Part shown: positions 1 through 11,087 of the stretch, piece by piece
Layout of the letters: each line of letters opens with the position of its first letter
How positions within the stretch are numbered: the stretch's first letter is position 1
From: Filosporella fistucella
Taxonomy: Eukaryota; Ascomycota; Leotiomycetes; Helotiales
Assembly (NCBI GenBank): GCA_030077755.1
Contig: JAQJZZ010000004.1
Coordinates: forward strand, 434,001-498,000
Direction of reading: 5' to 3'
Length of the DNA: 64,000 bases
Program-made: the position numbers and the translations under genes
Notes under the pieces: generated by a model
Database searches by the model: none
What the model was told of the DNA's origin: nothing
What the model saw: the letters and a program-made list of their open reading frames with translations, nothing else

Positions 1-1395
1 TGTAGACCACATCAACTTGGTCTACATCTCTTTTTTGTCATTTGGTTCGTTGACCGAGTGGTTTTCGAACATATCCCACCTTTAGCCGATGGTAATAGTG
101 GTTGGAATGAAATTATGCAACTGGAGCGACATCGGTCGTCAGTGGCTTGGGAGCGATGCTGCTCATTTGAGGGTAGCCTTATGTATCCAGAAGACTTATG
201 GAAGGACTTCAGTCACGGTATGATGAGTGGTTATCACCCGTCTTGATCTCGCCTCAACCATGTGAAATTTACGTGGCTCACATTTATATATTACCAAATA
301 TCTTCGTACATCTGATCAAATCCACACTTTGCAAAGCTGGAGTTTCTTATTTGTCTGACACCTTCGCCCTGATCTCATCTATCATAATATTTGGCGTTTT
401 GTGGGTATTTTCCCCTGCGGTATAGATCCTATTTGTTGGCTAGGCTATATTGAGAGCCAATGAAGGGCTTGAGGCGAGACGCAGATGCAGTATTATGCAG
501 CTTGTCGACTCGGGAGATCAGCGCGAGTGGCTAGAGCGAAACGTGGCATTCTGCTATGCGGAGAGAAAATTGGGTGGATGCAGGCACGAGAGGAAGTTGC
601 CCAACTTGTGAGGGATGTATTGCCCTGATGTTGTTAAGTCGTATATGAGGACCTAGGTAAGGACTGGTTGGGAAGCGGGTTTAATGTGGATGCAAAGTGG
701 ATGGCATTAATTATCTATAGTGCAAAGTTGGTATACAAATCGGATTGCTCGATACATACTTGAGGCCAGACGAATGACTGGATGGCAGCTCTCAGCCTAG
801 TACTCTGGGTCGGGCTCAGGCCTTCAGGGACCCAGTTCAGCGGCCCGGGCTGGGCGTGGTGTGCACGCACAGTGGAGTGAGTAAGTGAGTAAGTGAGCGA
901 GTGAGTGCATCTCACGAGCGACTGACACAACGCAACGATGCACCAGATGCGATGCAATACGATACGATTCGGTACTGCAGGAAATGCAGCATGCTGAACA
1001 ACACTCACTGGCCTGGTGGGTACAGTACAGCTATCCTCTCGTCTGGTCTGGTCTCGTCTCTTCTTCTTCCGCCTCGTGTCTGTCGTACATAAGATCTCAT
1101 ACATATTACTCTTCTTCTATTGCCATTTCATTCCGATTCCCGATTCTTGAATCTGCTCACTGCTTTTTGCTTTTTTGCTTATAGCTTATAGCATTTGGAT
1201 ATCTGAGACGTCTACGAGTCAGTACTTGGGTACTTACAGGTACTATTTACCCCTCACTCTTTTGATCAGCGCTTCCAGCGGCTCGGGCCACCCCACAATC
1301 CACCACCCCATTCAAAGCTCACAGCTAACAGCTCAGCTCAGCTCAGCACAAAAAGCAAATCAAGCACGCAAGCTTCCCCTCAAACTTGAAGAATA
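1..1395. other. Intergenic region with 5' leader of the next gene
   Basis: No coding region can be supported here. The last 150 bases before position 1396 are rich in C, A and T and contain a run of CAGCT/CAGCTCAG units, typical of a fungal 5' leader. Short open frames at 58-425 and 715-1104 have low-complexity translations and no start context or splice signals. Confidence 0.5.
874..906. repeat. GAGT/AAGT microsatellite
   Basis: Tandem four-base units (GAGT, AAGT, GAGC) repeat about eight times. Units vary by one base, so the tract is slightly decayed. Confidence 0.8.
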
Positions 1396-3138
1396 ATGGA
1401 CGATTCCCCACCAACTCCTCTAATACACGTCTCTCACCTCCCATCTGCTTCTTCATTCTACGCATCACTTACTCAACCACTCGGTCTTCAATTTCTATCT
1501 GCTGCGCCGATTTCTCCCGCTACAATCCACTTTGGTATCCTCATATCTTCCGCTTCTGGTCCACGCAATAGTACTGTCTTCAGTATCACACAATCGCCCT
1601 CCACTTCTCCAAGACTCTCACACATCACCCTCTCAGCACCCTCTCCCAAAGCCGTGAAAGAGTTCTGGGCGAAAAGCCAAGTTCTCCAACGTGGTCTCTC
1701 TCTGGAGCAGCAAGAAGGTGCCTTCTTTGAAATTGGGAGGGAAAATGAGTATGGTACCGAGGACAGAGCTATGATTCGTGATTTCGACGGTAATGTAGTA
1801 GAAGCCGTATACATGCAGCGAGGAAACGGGAACGGAAGATCAAGGGCTGTGTTGCCAGCTATTGAGACGGCAAGTACAGAGAAAGAAGCTAGACGGGTTC
1901 TGCAGTGGCAAGAAGATGTGGCGAGGAGTATTAGTGGATCTGGTGATGGAGAAGATTCAGAGAGGAGGGGGTTAAGGAGAGCAGATACGATGCCATTGCC
2001 AGAGAGGGAGAGACCAAGATTACTTCGACGAGAAACAGTTACGACAGAACATTATCAAGGACCCCCTCCCTCCGCTCCTGGAGATGGCGGGATCGGAAAG
2101 GCAGTACTAGGAACTGCTCTCGGAGCCGTCACCGGTGCATTCCTAGCCTACTCTCTTATGCGTTCTGAGAGTCCTCCTCCAGCTCGAAGAGTCAGTGCGC
2201 CTACTTACACCACCCCTACACCAATCGTAATGGAAGACCGAGAGAGAGATCGAGAAAGAGTTGTTAAAGTCCCCGCTCGCAGCTACGTCTCTGATCGCGA
2301 TGCCGGTGCCAGAGGGGGAACGAGATATATCCAATACACAGCTGCTCTTCCTATGCGACCACCTCCGCAGCAACAACAAGATATCCGCCGTATCGAGGAA
2401 AGAAGCCATGTCTCTGCACGAAGTAAACGCTCCAACTACGAAAACGAACGTGGACAACTGGCTATCCTACCCCCAGCTCCGAGCACAACTTCTACTCGTG
2501 ACCGAGAGAGAGAGAGAGCAGCAGAAGAGAAAAGCCACATCAGTACACGCAGCCATAAATCCGAACGCAGAAAAGAACGCAGTAGCTCCGGCAGCGCAAG
2601 CGGAAGCGGAGTCAGCGAGCAAAGGAGAAGACGTTCCAGTCCTAGGGAGAGAGGAGGAGATAGAGATAGAGATAGAGAGACATACATCTCCGCCCGCTCC
2701 CACCGTTCCGACCGCTCTGAAAGCACCGTCTTACCACCCGCCCCAGCTCCTCCTTCCGCGGTCTCAACCACGAAAATCAGAGTCGTGCCGCAGACTCAAT
2801 CACATATCTCTCATCACTCTAGACATTCTCACCATCCTTCCCCTTCACCACAATCATCGCATTATCATACTTCGCCCTCTATCCACTCAGCGCGCCATAT
2901 CCCTCTCCCTGAAAGCACGATCTCTCTTAGTCCTTCAGAGAGAGCACGCGGTGTGCCCTTGCCGAGGAGTATGGTGTCTGGACGCGGGTATGAGAGTGGA
3001 GGGTATGCGGAGAGTGTGGCGCCGAGTGATAGTGTGTCTAGTGTGGGGATGAAGAGGGAGAGGGAGAGATTGGGCGAGAGGATGAGGGTTAGAGGGTTGG
3101 GAGGCGATTTGAGGGAAATGGGGAGGTGGGGGAGTTAG
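1396..3138 (+). CDS. VOC/glyoxalase-like protein with Ser/Arg-rich repeat tail
   Basis: A 580-residue protein in one exon. Residues about 8-140 look like one vicinal-oxygen-chelate (glyoxalase/bleomycin-resistance) fold: LIHVSHLPSASSFYASL at the start and MIRDFDGNVVEAVYM at the end, the usual last strand of this fold. No substrate can be named. Residues about 231-256 form a Gly-zipper-like hydrophobic stretch (GKAVLGTALGAVTGAFLAYS), possibly a membrane-inserting segment. The rest is low-complexity and rich in Arg, Ser, Glu and His. It contains repeated motifs of the type SHVSARSKRS, SHISTRSHKS, TYISARSHRS and SHISHHSRHS at about residues 336, 379, 429 and 468. This looks like an RS-type tail that could be phosphorylated. 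The ATG at 1396 follows a pyrimidine-rich leader and is the first in frame. The VOC call is moderate; the tail's role is unknown. Confidence 0.72.
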   Translation: MDDSPPTPLIHVSHLPSASSFYASLTQPLGLQFLSAAPISPATIHFGILISSASGPRNSTVFSITQSPSTSPRLSHITLSAPSPKAVKEFWAKSQVLQRGLSLEQQEGAFFEIGRENEYGTEDRAMIRDFDGNVVEAVYMQRGNGNGRSRAVLPAIETASTEKEARRVLQWQEDVARSISGSGDGEDSERRGLRRADTMPLPERERPRLLRRETVTTEHYQGPPPSAPGDGGIGKAVLGTALGAVTGAFLAYSLMRSESPPPARRVSAPTYTTPTPIVMEDRERDRERVVKVPARSYVSDRDAGARGGTRYIQYTAALPMRPPPQQQQDIRRIEERSHVSARSKRSNYENERGQLAILPPAPSTTSTRDRERERAAEEKSHISTRSHKSERRKERSSSGSASGSGVSEQRRRRSSPRERGGDRDRDRETYISARSHRSDRSESTVLPPAPAPPSAVSTTKIRVVPQTQSHISHHSRHSHHPSPSPQSSHYHTSPSIHSARHIPLPESTISLSPSERARGVPLPRSMVSGRGYESGGYAESVAPSDSVSSVGMKRERERLGERMRVRGLGGDLREMGRWGS

Positions 3139-3180
3139 ATGCAAGGGAGGAAGGAAGGATATTGAACGACAGAATCTCTA

Positions 3181-3196
3181 GAGAGAGAGAGAGAAA
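3181..3196. repeat. GA microsatellite
   Basis: Eight consecutive GA-type dinucleotides just downstream of the VOC-like gene, presumably in its 3' untranslated region. Confidence 0.7.
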
Positions 3197-4993
3197 GTGG
3201 GAGTACAGCACCAGCACTTGAGTAGTATATTATTGGATCATGGTATTATAGGATTTTCCGTTCTTGGGTTTTGATGGATGAGGGAAGGGAGGAATAGAGA
3301 TATGATTTCGCCTTTATATTTCATTCTCGCCTTATAGGTTTCTTGTTTCTTATATAAGGAGCATAGGGCGTTTGGATTATGTATTCATTCTTGGCTTCAT
3401 CTCTTTATTTAAACCATTTTATCTCTACCTCATATTCTATACGAAGAGATTCAGTGGAGATTAAGCGCATGAGTAATTATATATTTATGAATCTTATTTA
3501 TCAAAAGAAAACATTGCAAATGAGATTTTTGATAATGATAAAATTATTAAGAGAAAGCGGTTTTGGGTTATTTTTTGAGTTATGTGTGTGTGATTTTATA
3601 TCTCTCTTTTAGGGCAAAAGGATCTTTATTTCTTCCTGATTTATATACGTTGTTAAGTCACTTTAATTATATCTATCAGCTATCACAATCTATTATTCAT
3701 CACGTGCGAGATACCAAATTATACCTACTCTTTATAGATGTAAAAGTATATCCATTGCAACAAGAACACTTTCTCCTATGATTTCCTATTATTATCCTCT
3801 CATCGTAGATATAAGGAGAGGATCTTCTTACTTTAAATACATATAACTTAAACCTCTACTTCAGTTTTAAAGAGGAAATAGAGAACACGCCTTTCAAGAT
3901 GCTAGGCTTTTTAGTAAATGAGTATAAATTTTGTTTTATATGGATTTTGGGAAGGCGGCAAGATTTTATACAAAGTAAGCAGAAGATCGGAGATATGAAA
4001 GTGCGTAGGAGATATAGAAAGATGGGAGGATAGGTAATTCATGAATAGGTTTAATAGTGGGTTAAGAAATGCGACTATATAAGTCTGCCCGAGATGTTAC
4101 TTTGTGTAAGAGGATAGAGTTAAGAAGGTGAGTGCTGCGTGAAAGTTTGAACGGCGGGATTATGTCTTATTTTGGTAAGGGGGTGCCATTTTACGGGGTA
4201 GGAATGTGAGAGGGCGGTGTGCTTAGGTGGTTTTTGAGAGAGGGATTTGGGAGGGGGCTTGATGGGTTGGATTGAGAGGGGGGTGATGAGATTGAGGGAA
4301 TGGGGTTGGGAGGAGTTACAGCGTCTGGTTTAGAGGCTTTGGAGGTGGGGAATGGGTGTGAGGTGTAGATTCTTCAGAAGGATTACGGGGGTGGTGTTTA
4401 GAAGCTAGGGATTAGGGTGATAGCAGCTCCTTTATATCTAACCTCACATTAGGCTATTCACTCAATCCATCTCCTCTACAGTCCCTCCTCTCAAAAGAAA
4501 CAATCCTTTCTTCCAACTTCAAAATATCATACCAACCACTCCCCTTCCCGGCCTCCACGGCAGTGGCCCCCGGAGGGCCAGCGGAGCGTCATTTGAGTAT
4601 GGGGGTGTATTGGTGCAAGGAGCGAAAGAGTAGGTTTATAGAGCTTTATATATGAGAAAATGCTTTTGTATTTCGATGGTTGGAGGATCCGAATATCTAG
4701 AGGTGATACTAAGATAGTATACTACTGGCTTGTCGAGGAGATTAATTTAGAGGATCAGGAGCTGATGAGTAGATCGATAGATTCCTAGCTTAGAATTGAA
4801 TTTTGATGTTGGGATTGGAGGATGTTTTACTTGATTTAAAAATATTGGGAAGGGGAAATTGGTGGGGGTTTGGGTTTGAATAGTAGTAGAGGGTTCATTA
4901 ATTATTTTATAAGGTAGGTATTAAACATATATGATATTTGAATAATACCCAATGGCAGTATCTTGAGCGTGTAGATACCCAGATAATGAAGCC

Positions 4994-5760
4994 TTGACTT
5001 TGAGATCTGATACAGGGTTAAGAATATATCTGCTTTGTCAACGAAGGGGCGTACCAAAAAATTGCTGCTTTCTGACGAGTATAAGTGAGAAGCTGATATT
5101 TCACTAGGTATTGCATACAATTTCGATACTCGGAGAAATAATTGAACGTGATAGATGGAGCATGTAGGTATGTAGATAACCTCAAGTTTGGGATCTGATG
5201 CAGGCTTAAAAGGTATATGTAGAAAACTGCTGATTGCTTTCAAGAATAAGGGAGAAGCCAATTATTGGATATTTACTTGAGGATTATACACAAAACCACC
5301 TTCAAATGCCTGACCTCACATACAATTCTTTACGCTCTGGTACTACCTGGAGCGTAGAGATACTTGGTTAGCTGAGACAATCTCGGGCTTGCGATCTTTT
5401 GCGGGGTTAAGAGTACATCTGCTAGCTTCCATTGCTATGAATAAAATTCTTAATACTCTCAAGTTTGCGATCTCTTGTAGGGTAAAGAGTAGCTGTCATG
5501 TGGAGAAAAGGGGCAGTACTAGAAACTGATGATTTGATTCGAGCGTAAGTGGGAACTTAATTACTTTCTTAAGGTTCAAATACTTCCCTTCCACGCTACA
5601 ATAAAATTCTGAATAATTTCAAGTTTGCGATCTATTGTGGGGTCAGGAATATATCTGCCATGTGAAGGAAAGGAGTGGTACGAGAAAACTGCTGATTTCT
5701 TCCAAGTATAAGTGTAAACTTAATTACTTTCCTAAGGGTCAAACACTTGTCTCTCACATC
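4994..5760. repeat. Degenerate tandem repeat, about five copies
   Basis: Five imperfect copies of one unit lie head to tail near 4994, 5181, 5382, 5458 and 5618. Each carries a core like TTTGCGATCTNTTG then GGGTTAAGA, then TATCTGC. The longer copies continue with AAAACTGCTGATT, a block like AAGTATAAGTG, and TTAATTACTTTC. Copies 4 and 5 are the most complete (spacing about 160 bases); copy 3 is truncated. No coding sense and no terminal inverted repeats were seen. Confidence 0.65.
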
Positions 5761-6857
5761 AAAGATATACTTTTCTATCTAGCCATTCTGTCATCCAATC
5801 GCAACAAGCAGCAGTGGTAAAGGATGAACATCCTGTCAACACCGGCAATGCAGCGCATAGACCTTTATGAGCGTTGAATTTGCCTAGCTTTTTGAGGAGG
5901 GTAAATTACTGGTCCTAGACCTCAGTCTGTGTTTGTAGCTAGATGGCAGTAGTGAATCAAATGTGAGAAGGTATCAGTAGATGCGGAGAAGCTTTTGATG
6001 TTCTTGGTTTCAATGGGATAAAGTTCCGGGGCTCTCGGCTGTAGTTTTCTTGTCGCAGTGTCAACTCTATTTTTGAATGCATTGACCACTTGATCAGCGA
6101 TATTATTAAGATTGATTCGCACACTGATGCAATGAGAGCTATCCGCTGTCATCCTCGGTAGAAGGTAATTGATAGAGTCTCGAGAAAGAGGATGTAACTT
6201 TCGATGTTACATCGTACGATATTGATAAGTCCAAAGGTGGGAAGAAACCCATTTCCCAAGCAGGGTATCGTCCCTCGTCTAACCCCTGAAAAAGCATGCA
6301 GACATGAAGAGATGCTTACAGACCCAGCACACCGGCTCAGCTGAGCCGAAAGCCCCCATGGTTTGCCCCGAAAAAACAACGTCATCAGGGTCCCAGCCGC
6401 TGGAATCCAACACCAACCACTGTCCCACCAAACCCTAAATAGGCCCTTAAGCTGCAGCTCCAAAAGCCTAGAACGACGTTACCCTAGCTATTTCCCTAGC
6501 ACCCGTCGAACTTATCGTCACCGCATCCGCCGATCTATGGGTCAATGTCCTGTTGGTGCTTGTAGGTGTGACCCGCCTGCAGTGGATCGATCTAATAAGG
6601 CACTTGGACTGGTTTGGGAGAGAGAAAGAGAGAGGAGGAAAATGGAACTGCTTCACGATATTCGATTTTTCCTTCAAGAACTGTATACTTTGCCCTGGAA
6701 CTTGTGCGTGACATGAAAATGGAGATAGTATAGATGAGAAAGATGTACATGCGGTGAAGAGAGTAAGTAAATCACATGTCATATCTGTGACTTCACGATA
6801 CTTTCGTATACTAATCAAAAAAAAAAATCTATAGTCTCTCACGTCCACCCGAACACG

Positions 6858-9800
6858 ATGCAGACCACGAGTCATAAACCTGTTTCACATTCCAGCATCG
6901 ATCTTCAAATAGCTGTTCTCCGCCATCTTCCTACTCCCATTCTGGTCTTGTCCCCAAGCCGCGTGGTGGTCTTTGCAAATCGGGCTGCTGAGCGTGTTTT
7001 GGGATCTTCTGATCCTATTCAGTCGCCGGGGAAGGGAATACGAGGACAAACACCGACGCAATTGGGGATTAGGCTGTTGTATAATAGGACATGGGAGGTT
7101 GTTCTGGATAAATTGGTGGATGCACAGGTTACGAAGGGAGAGGACGGGACTCAGGATGTGGTTCATGAAGTTGATGCTGTGGTTTCGAATGAAAGATTGA
7201 GTTATGAGAAGAGGCATTTTCGGGTTCTGGTATCGATTGTTTCGGCTGATGATGGAAATCACTACGTCCTCGCATTTGAAAGGTCCGCACATATCGAGAA
7301 GAAATTGTTACCACAACGAACAGACCCGGCTTTGTCTTCCCAAGATGTGGTGCTGCCAAGATCGCCAACGCAAACCAGAGAGACTCAAGGAGCACGAGAT
7401 ATATTGAGGATCAAGAAAGCTGTTTTCGACAGCTGTAGTGACGCTGGATTCATCTTGACGGTAGATGAGCAATTTTATCTAACGAACAAGAAAACTCGGG
7501 AGCTATTAGGAGACGTCATGGGAGGGGCAGAGGGCTGCGATGGACTTGCCTTAAGAACCACATTGGAGATCTGGGACGAAAACTTCACAAGAAGACTCGA
7601 ACCAACGGAATTTCCGGGCATGAAGTTGGTTAGGGAAAAGGTTCCATTCACAGATTACAGCTGCGGCTTTACACATTCCATCACTGGTGATAGGATCGTC
7701 ATGAAAGTCAATGGGGTATGTCTGTATGATGACGATACTGGAGAATTCATGGGTGGCATCTGTTGGTGTCGAGATCTTCAAGAGTACTCTGATTTCGTCA
7801 GCGAGCAGCAACAACGACGTTTGCAAAGTCATGAAACGATTTGCAATTTGATGCCTCACCTGGTCTGGACAACAACACCCGAGGGGAATGTGGATTGGTT
7901 CTCGGATCCGGTAAGATTCAGAGACAATGATTGTTGGCTTGACTAATAAATTAGTGGTATGATTTTACTGGAATGAATAAGACAGAGTCAGTGGGCGATA
8001 ATTGGGCAAAAGCGGTACATCCCGACGATCTCCCTATCTTAATGGATAAGTGGGAACAACATCGACAAAGCGGAAATGATTGTGAAGTCGAGATTCGATA
8101 TCGTCGGAACGATGGTGTCTACAAATGGATGTTAGCTCGAGCTCGTCCCCTCAGAGATGAACGCGGGAAGATACTCAAATGGTATGGGACTAGTACAGAT
8201 ATTCACGATCTAGTTATGGCTCGAATCGAAGCAGCGAGGAATAAATTGCAGATGCTTACTGTACTTGCACATGCGGAAGTCAACCTGTTTTCGATTAATA
8301 AGGATAGGAAGATCACGATGGCTGAGGGTGGCATGCTATGGGATTCGCATGCGAATATTTATGATGCCAATAATAAGAGGACTTTGATAGGTCAGGATGC
8401 TATCGAGGTGGCCCATAAAACTCAGCCAGGCGGGATTCCAGGTAAGAACAATATTCGTTCTCATTACGGAGAGGAACTGTACTGATCTCCTCAGACTACG
8501 AGAAAGTCATACTTGACATCATCGAAGGTAGATCTGAAATGGGGCAGTCGGAAGATCTGATCGGGGACAGATTCTACAGAACACGATGTGTAGCAGATCT
8601 TGAGCATGATAGCGATGATGGGGCTCAAAATCCAGAAGTGAAAGGTGTGTTAGGCTTGAGCATAGATGTTACCGATATGAAAGCAAGAGCTGCCTTGGAA
8701 GTCGACAACACGAGATTGATGACGGAGGAGAAGGCTGCAAAGGACTCGAACAGGATGAAGAGTCAGTTTTTGGCGAACGTGAGTTCAAAGGTTTGGTTTG
8801 CTGGCTAATGCTAATGGATGATTAGATGTCTCACGAGATGAGAACACCAACTGCTGTACGTTACTTTTATCTTAGGAATGAACAATACTGACAGCGAAGG
8901 GCGTCATTGGAATGGTAGAACTCCTGAGTGAAGACACCACACTAACAACTGAACAACGAGAATACGTCAGCAGCATCCAACTCTCCGCCCAAGCTCTCCT
9001 AACAATCGTCAACGATGTCCTTGATTTTTCCAAGATTGAAAGCGGGCGTCTAGACATCGAAGAAGTACCTTTCAATCTCTCCACAGTTGTCGGTGAACTT
9101 TGCAAACTTCTCAGCATGTTTGCTCAACAGAAGGGACTCGAATTTATTTATGAGAATACCATGGATGAATCGTTAGAAGTTCTTGGCGATCCGGGGAGGA
9201 TGAGGCAAGTGCTGTCGAATCTTTTGACCAACGCATTGAAGTTCACGAAGGTTGGTACTGTGAAATTGACAGTTACTTCTACTGTTATGGACCCAAGACA
9301 GATTGGAGAAGAGACTTTGGAAGTACAATTCGTGATTGATGATACAGGAATTGGAATTGAGAAAACTGTGCTGGAAAGATTGTTCCGACCTTTTAGTCAA
9401 GGTGACTCGTCAACCGCTCGGCTGTATGGCGGAACAGGTCTCGGCTTGACGATATCCAAGAATGTATGTCTTTCCCCTCCCTTACCTCAAGTATTCAACA
9501 ACTAACAGCCCAAGCTCGCAAACCTAATGCACGGTTCCATCTCCTTGTCTTCCACCCCCAACGATGGCAGTAAAGCCATCTTCACCGTTCCTCTCAAAGT
9601 CTCCTCATGGTGCATAAACCCTCGTCTAGAATCTACATCTTCATCACCTAATCTAGGGTTCCATTACCTTCCTCCAAATCTCCCGGAATGGTCGGAACCG
9701 CTCGCTCATAGGTCAATGAATCAAGATCTTTTGAATCAGCAGATTTCAAGTAGTGTTACGACGACGTATTCTACTCAATCCCTGAATGCGGGATCGAGAC

Positions 9801-10555
9801 ATGGATCGGTGGAACCGGCGGCCTTGGTGGCACAACTGACTCCTGAGCAGAGGAGTAAGATTCATATTTTGGTTGTGGAGGATAAGTATGCCTTCCCTTG
9901 CCCATACTCTATCATTCCTCTCTCTCTTAACTTAATTTTCCTCCTTCTCACACTAAACAATCAACTAACACCCCTTAGTCCCATAAACCAAACCATAGCC
10001 ATTAAAAACATCCGCAAACTCGGTTTCCCAGTAACAGCCGTCTGGAACGGTCGCGAAGCCCTCTCCTACCTCCTTTACCCCACTCCTTCTCAACCACCCC
10101 CCTCAATAATATTAATGGATGTTCAAATGCCAGTTATGGACGGCTATGAAGCTACAAGAATACTTCGAACGGGGAAGGAATATGCTATTTCAATCCCTAC
10201 TTCCTTTACAAAAAGCTCTGGTTCCGGTGTTGGCCTCGGGATTTCTCCCTCCAAGGAGGAGAGGCATAAAGGGAACGAGATATCCACACCCCAAACGAAA
10301 GACGAAGCCATCTCACTAAACTCATCGAGCTCCAGCAGTCTTGAACCAAAATCCCTGACCACCACAGTCACTGCAAACCAGATTCAATTAAGAGATATAC
10401 CTGTAATTGCCATGACGGCATCGGCTATTCAAGGCGACCGAGAGAAGTGCCATGAGGCGGGCATGGATGACTATTTGGCGAAGCCGGTGGAGAAGGGGAG
10501 GCTGGAGGAGATGCTTGTCAAGTGGGCGGGGAGGAAGAGGGGGGAGGGTGCTTGA
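6858..10555 (+). CDS. Hybrid sensor histidine kinase, multi-PAS (HisKA-HATPase-REC)
   Basis: Seven exons: 6858-7910, 7955-8441, 8495-8778, 8827-8856, 8900-9463, 9515-9885, 9979-10555; 1,121 residues. No membrane segment is seen, so it is probably a cytosolic sensor. PAS-like regions lie near residues 15-140, 180-310 and 325-445 (WTTTPEGNVDWFSDP, then a HPDD motif); a fourth possible one lies before residue 590. The HisKA box FLANMSHEMRTP gives phospho-acceptor His611. ATPase signatures follow: N box LLTNALKFT, G1 DDTGIGI, G2 GGTGLGLTISK. The receiver domain has Asp977 in ILMDVQMPVMDG and the late Lys in YLAKPVEKG. About 60 low-complexity residues (Ser-rich) are inserted between the Asp strand and the conserved MTASA motif. 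Output is presumably via an HPt protein to the fungal phosphorelay, by family knowledge. Exon 4 is only 30 bases and holds the His box. The signal sensed is unknown. Confidence 0.93.
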
Positions 10556-11087
10556 TGTTTGGTCGGGGATGGGAGGGTGGGTTGTGAGGAGTGGGGAGAT
10601 GGTTTGAGTAGAGAAGGGGGGCGAAGAAGAGAAGGGAGGTGGAGAGGGGGGAGGTAGGAAATTTGATGTGAGTTTCGAGGAGGCATTGTACGATATTTAG
10701 TGCATTATATGTTAAAAGAGAGGTGAGAATTTGGCATCCTCATATTTGAGTGGACGGTGGATATGAGATGATATGGATGCGTATGTCAGAGGATGAAAGA
10801 GTGGATATATATATACCCATTGGTATGATAGGTAGACAAAATGAAATTATAAATATCTGAACAAAATCGTTGTTTGATTTTTGAAATTGTATGTGCAAAG
10901 CTTTGGGTGACTTGATAATTTGAGATAATTATTCTCTCACAATCATCAAAACCGTGACTCAGACTCAAATTCCATTAATATCGTAAGCTAATTCAAGGGT
11001 ATAGGAAACAGAAAGCTAAAAGCCCAACAATAACGCTCGTATAGTACCTTATACCTCTACCGTTTTCAACCCTAATCCTCCAATCCA
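10556..11087. other. Convergent intergenic region
   Basis: This separates the 3' ends of the histidine kinase and the permease. It is G-rich on the plus strand at first, then AT-rich with no open frame of note. No other signal is seen. Confidence 0.5.

Larger units (their letters stand above)
3139..6857. other. Long intergenic region with decayed repeats
   Basis: No gene is supported. The first 700 bases are an AT-rich 3' flank. 4000-4450 is G-rich on this strand. A short inverted repeat (TGGCCC, 5-base loop, GGGCCA) lies at 4564-4580. The tandem repeat at 4994-5760 is listed separately. 6600-6857 is the leader of the histidine kinase gene and includes an A-tract near 6818. Confidence 0.5.

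Noticed and set aside
2261..3052. 263-residue plus-strand frame inside the VOC-like gene
   Set aside because: It is a shadow frame of the Arg/Ser-rich coding sequence.
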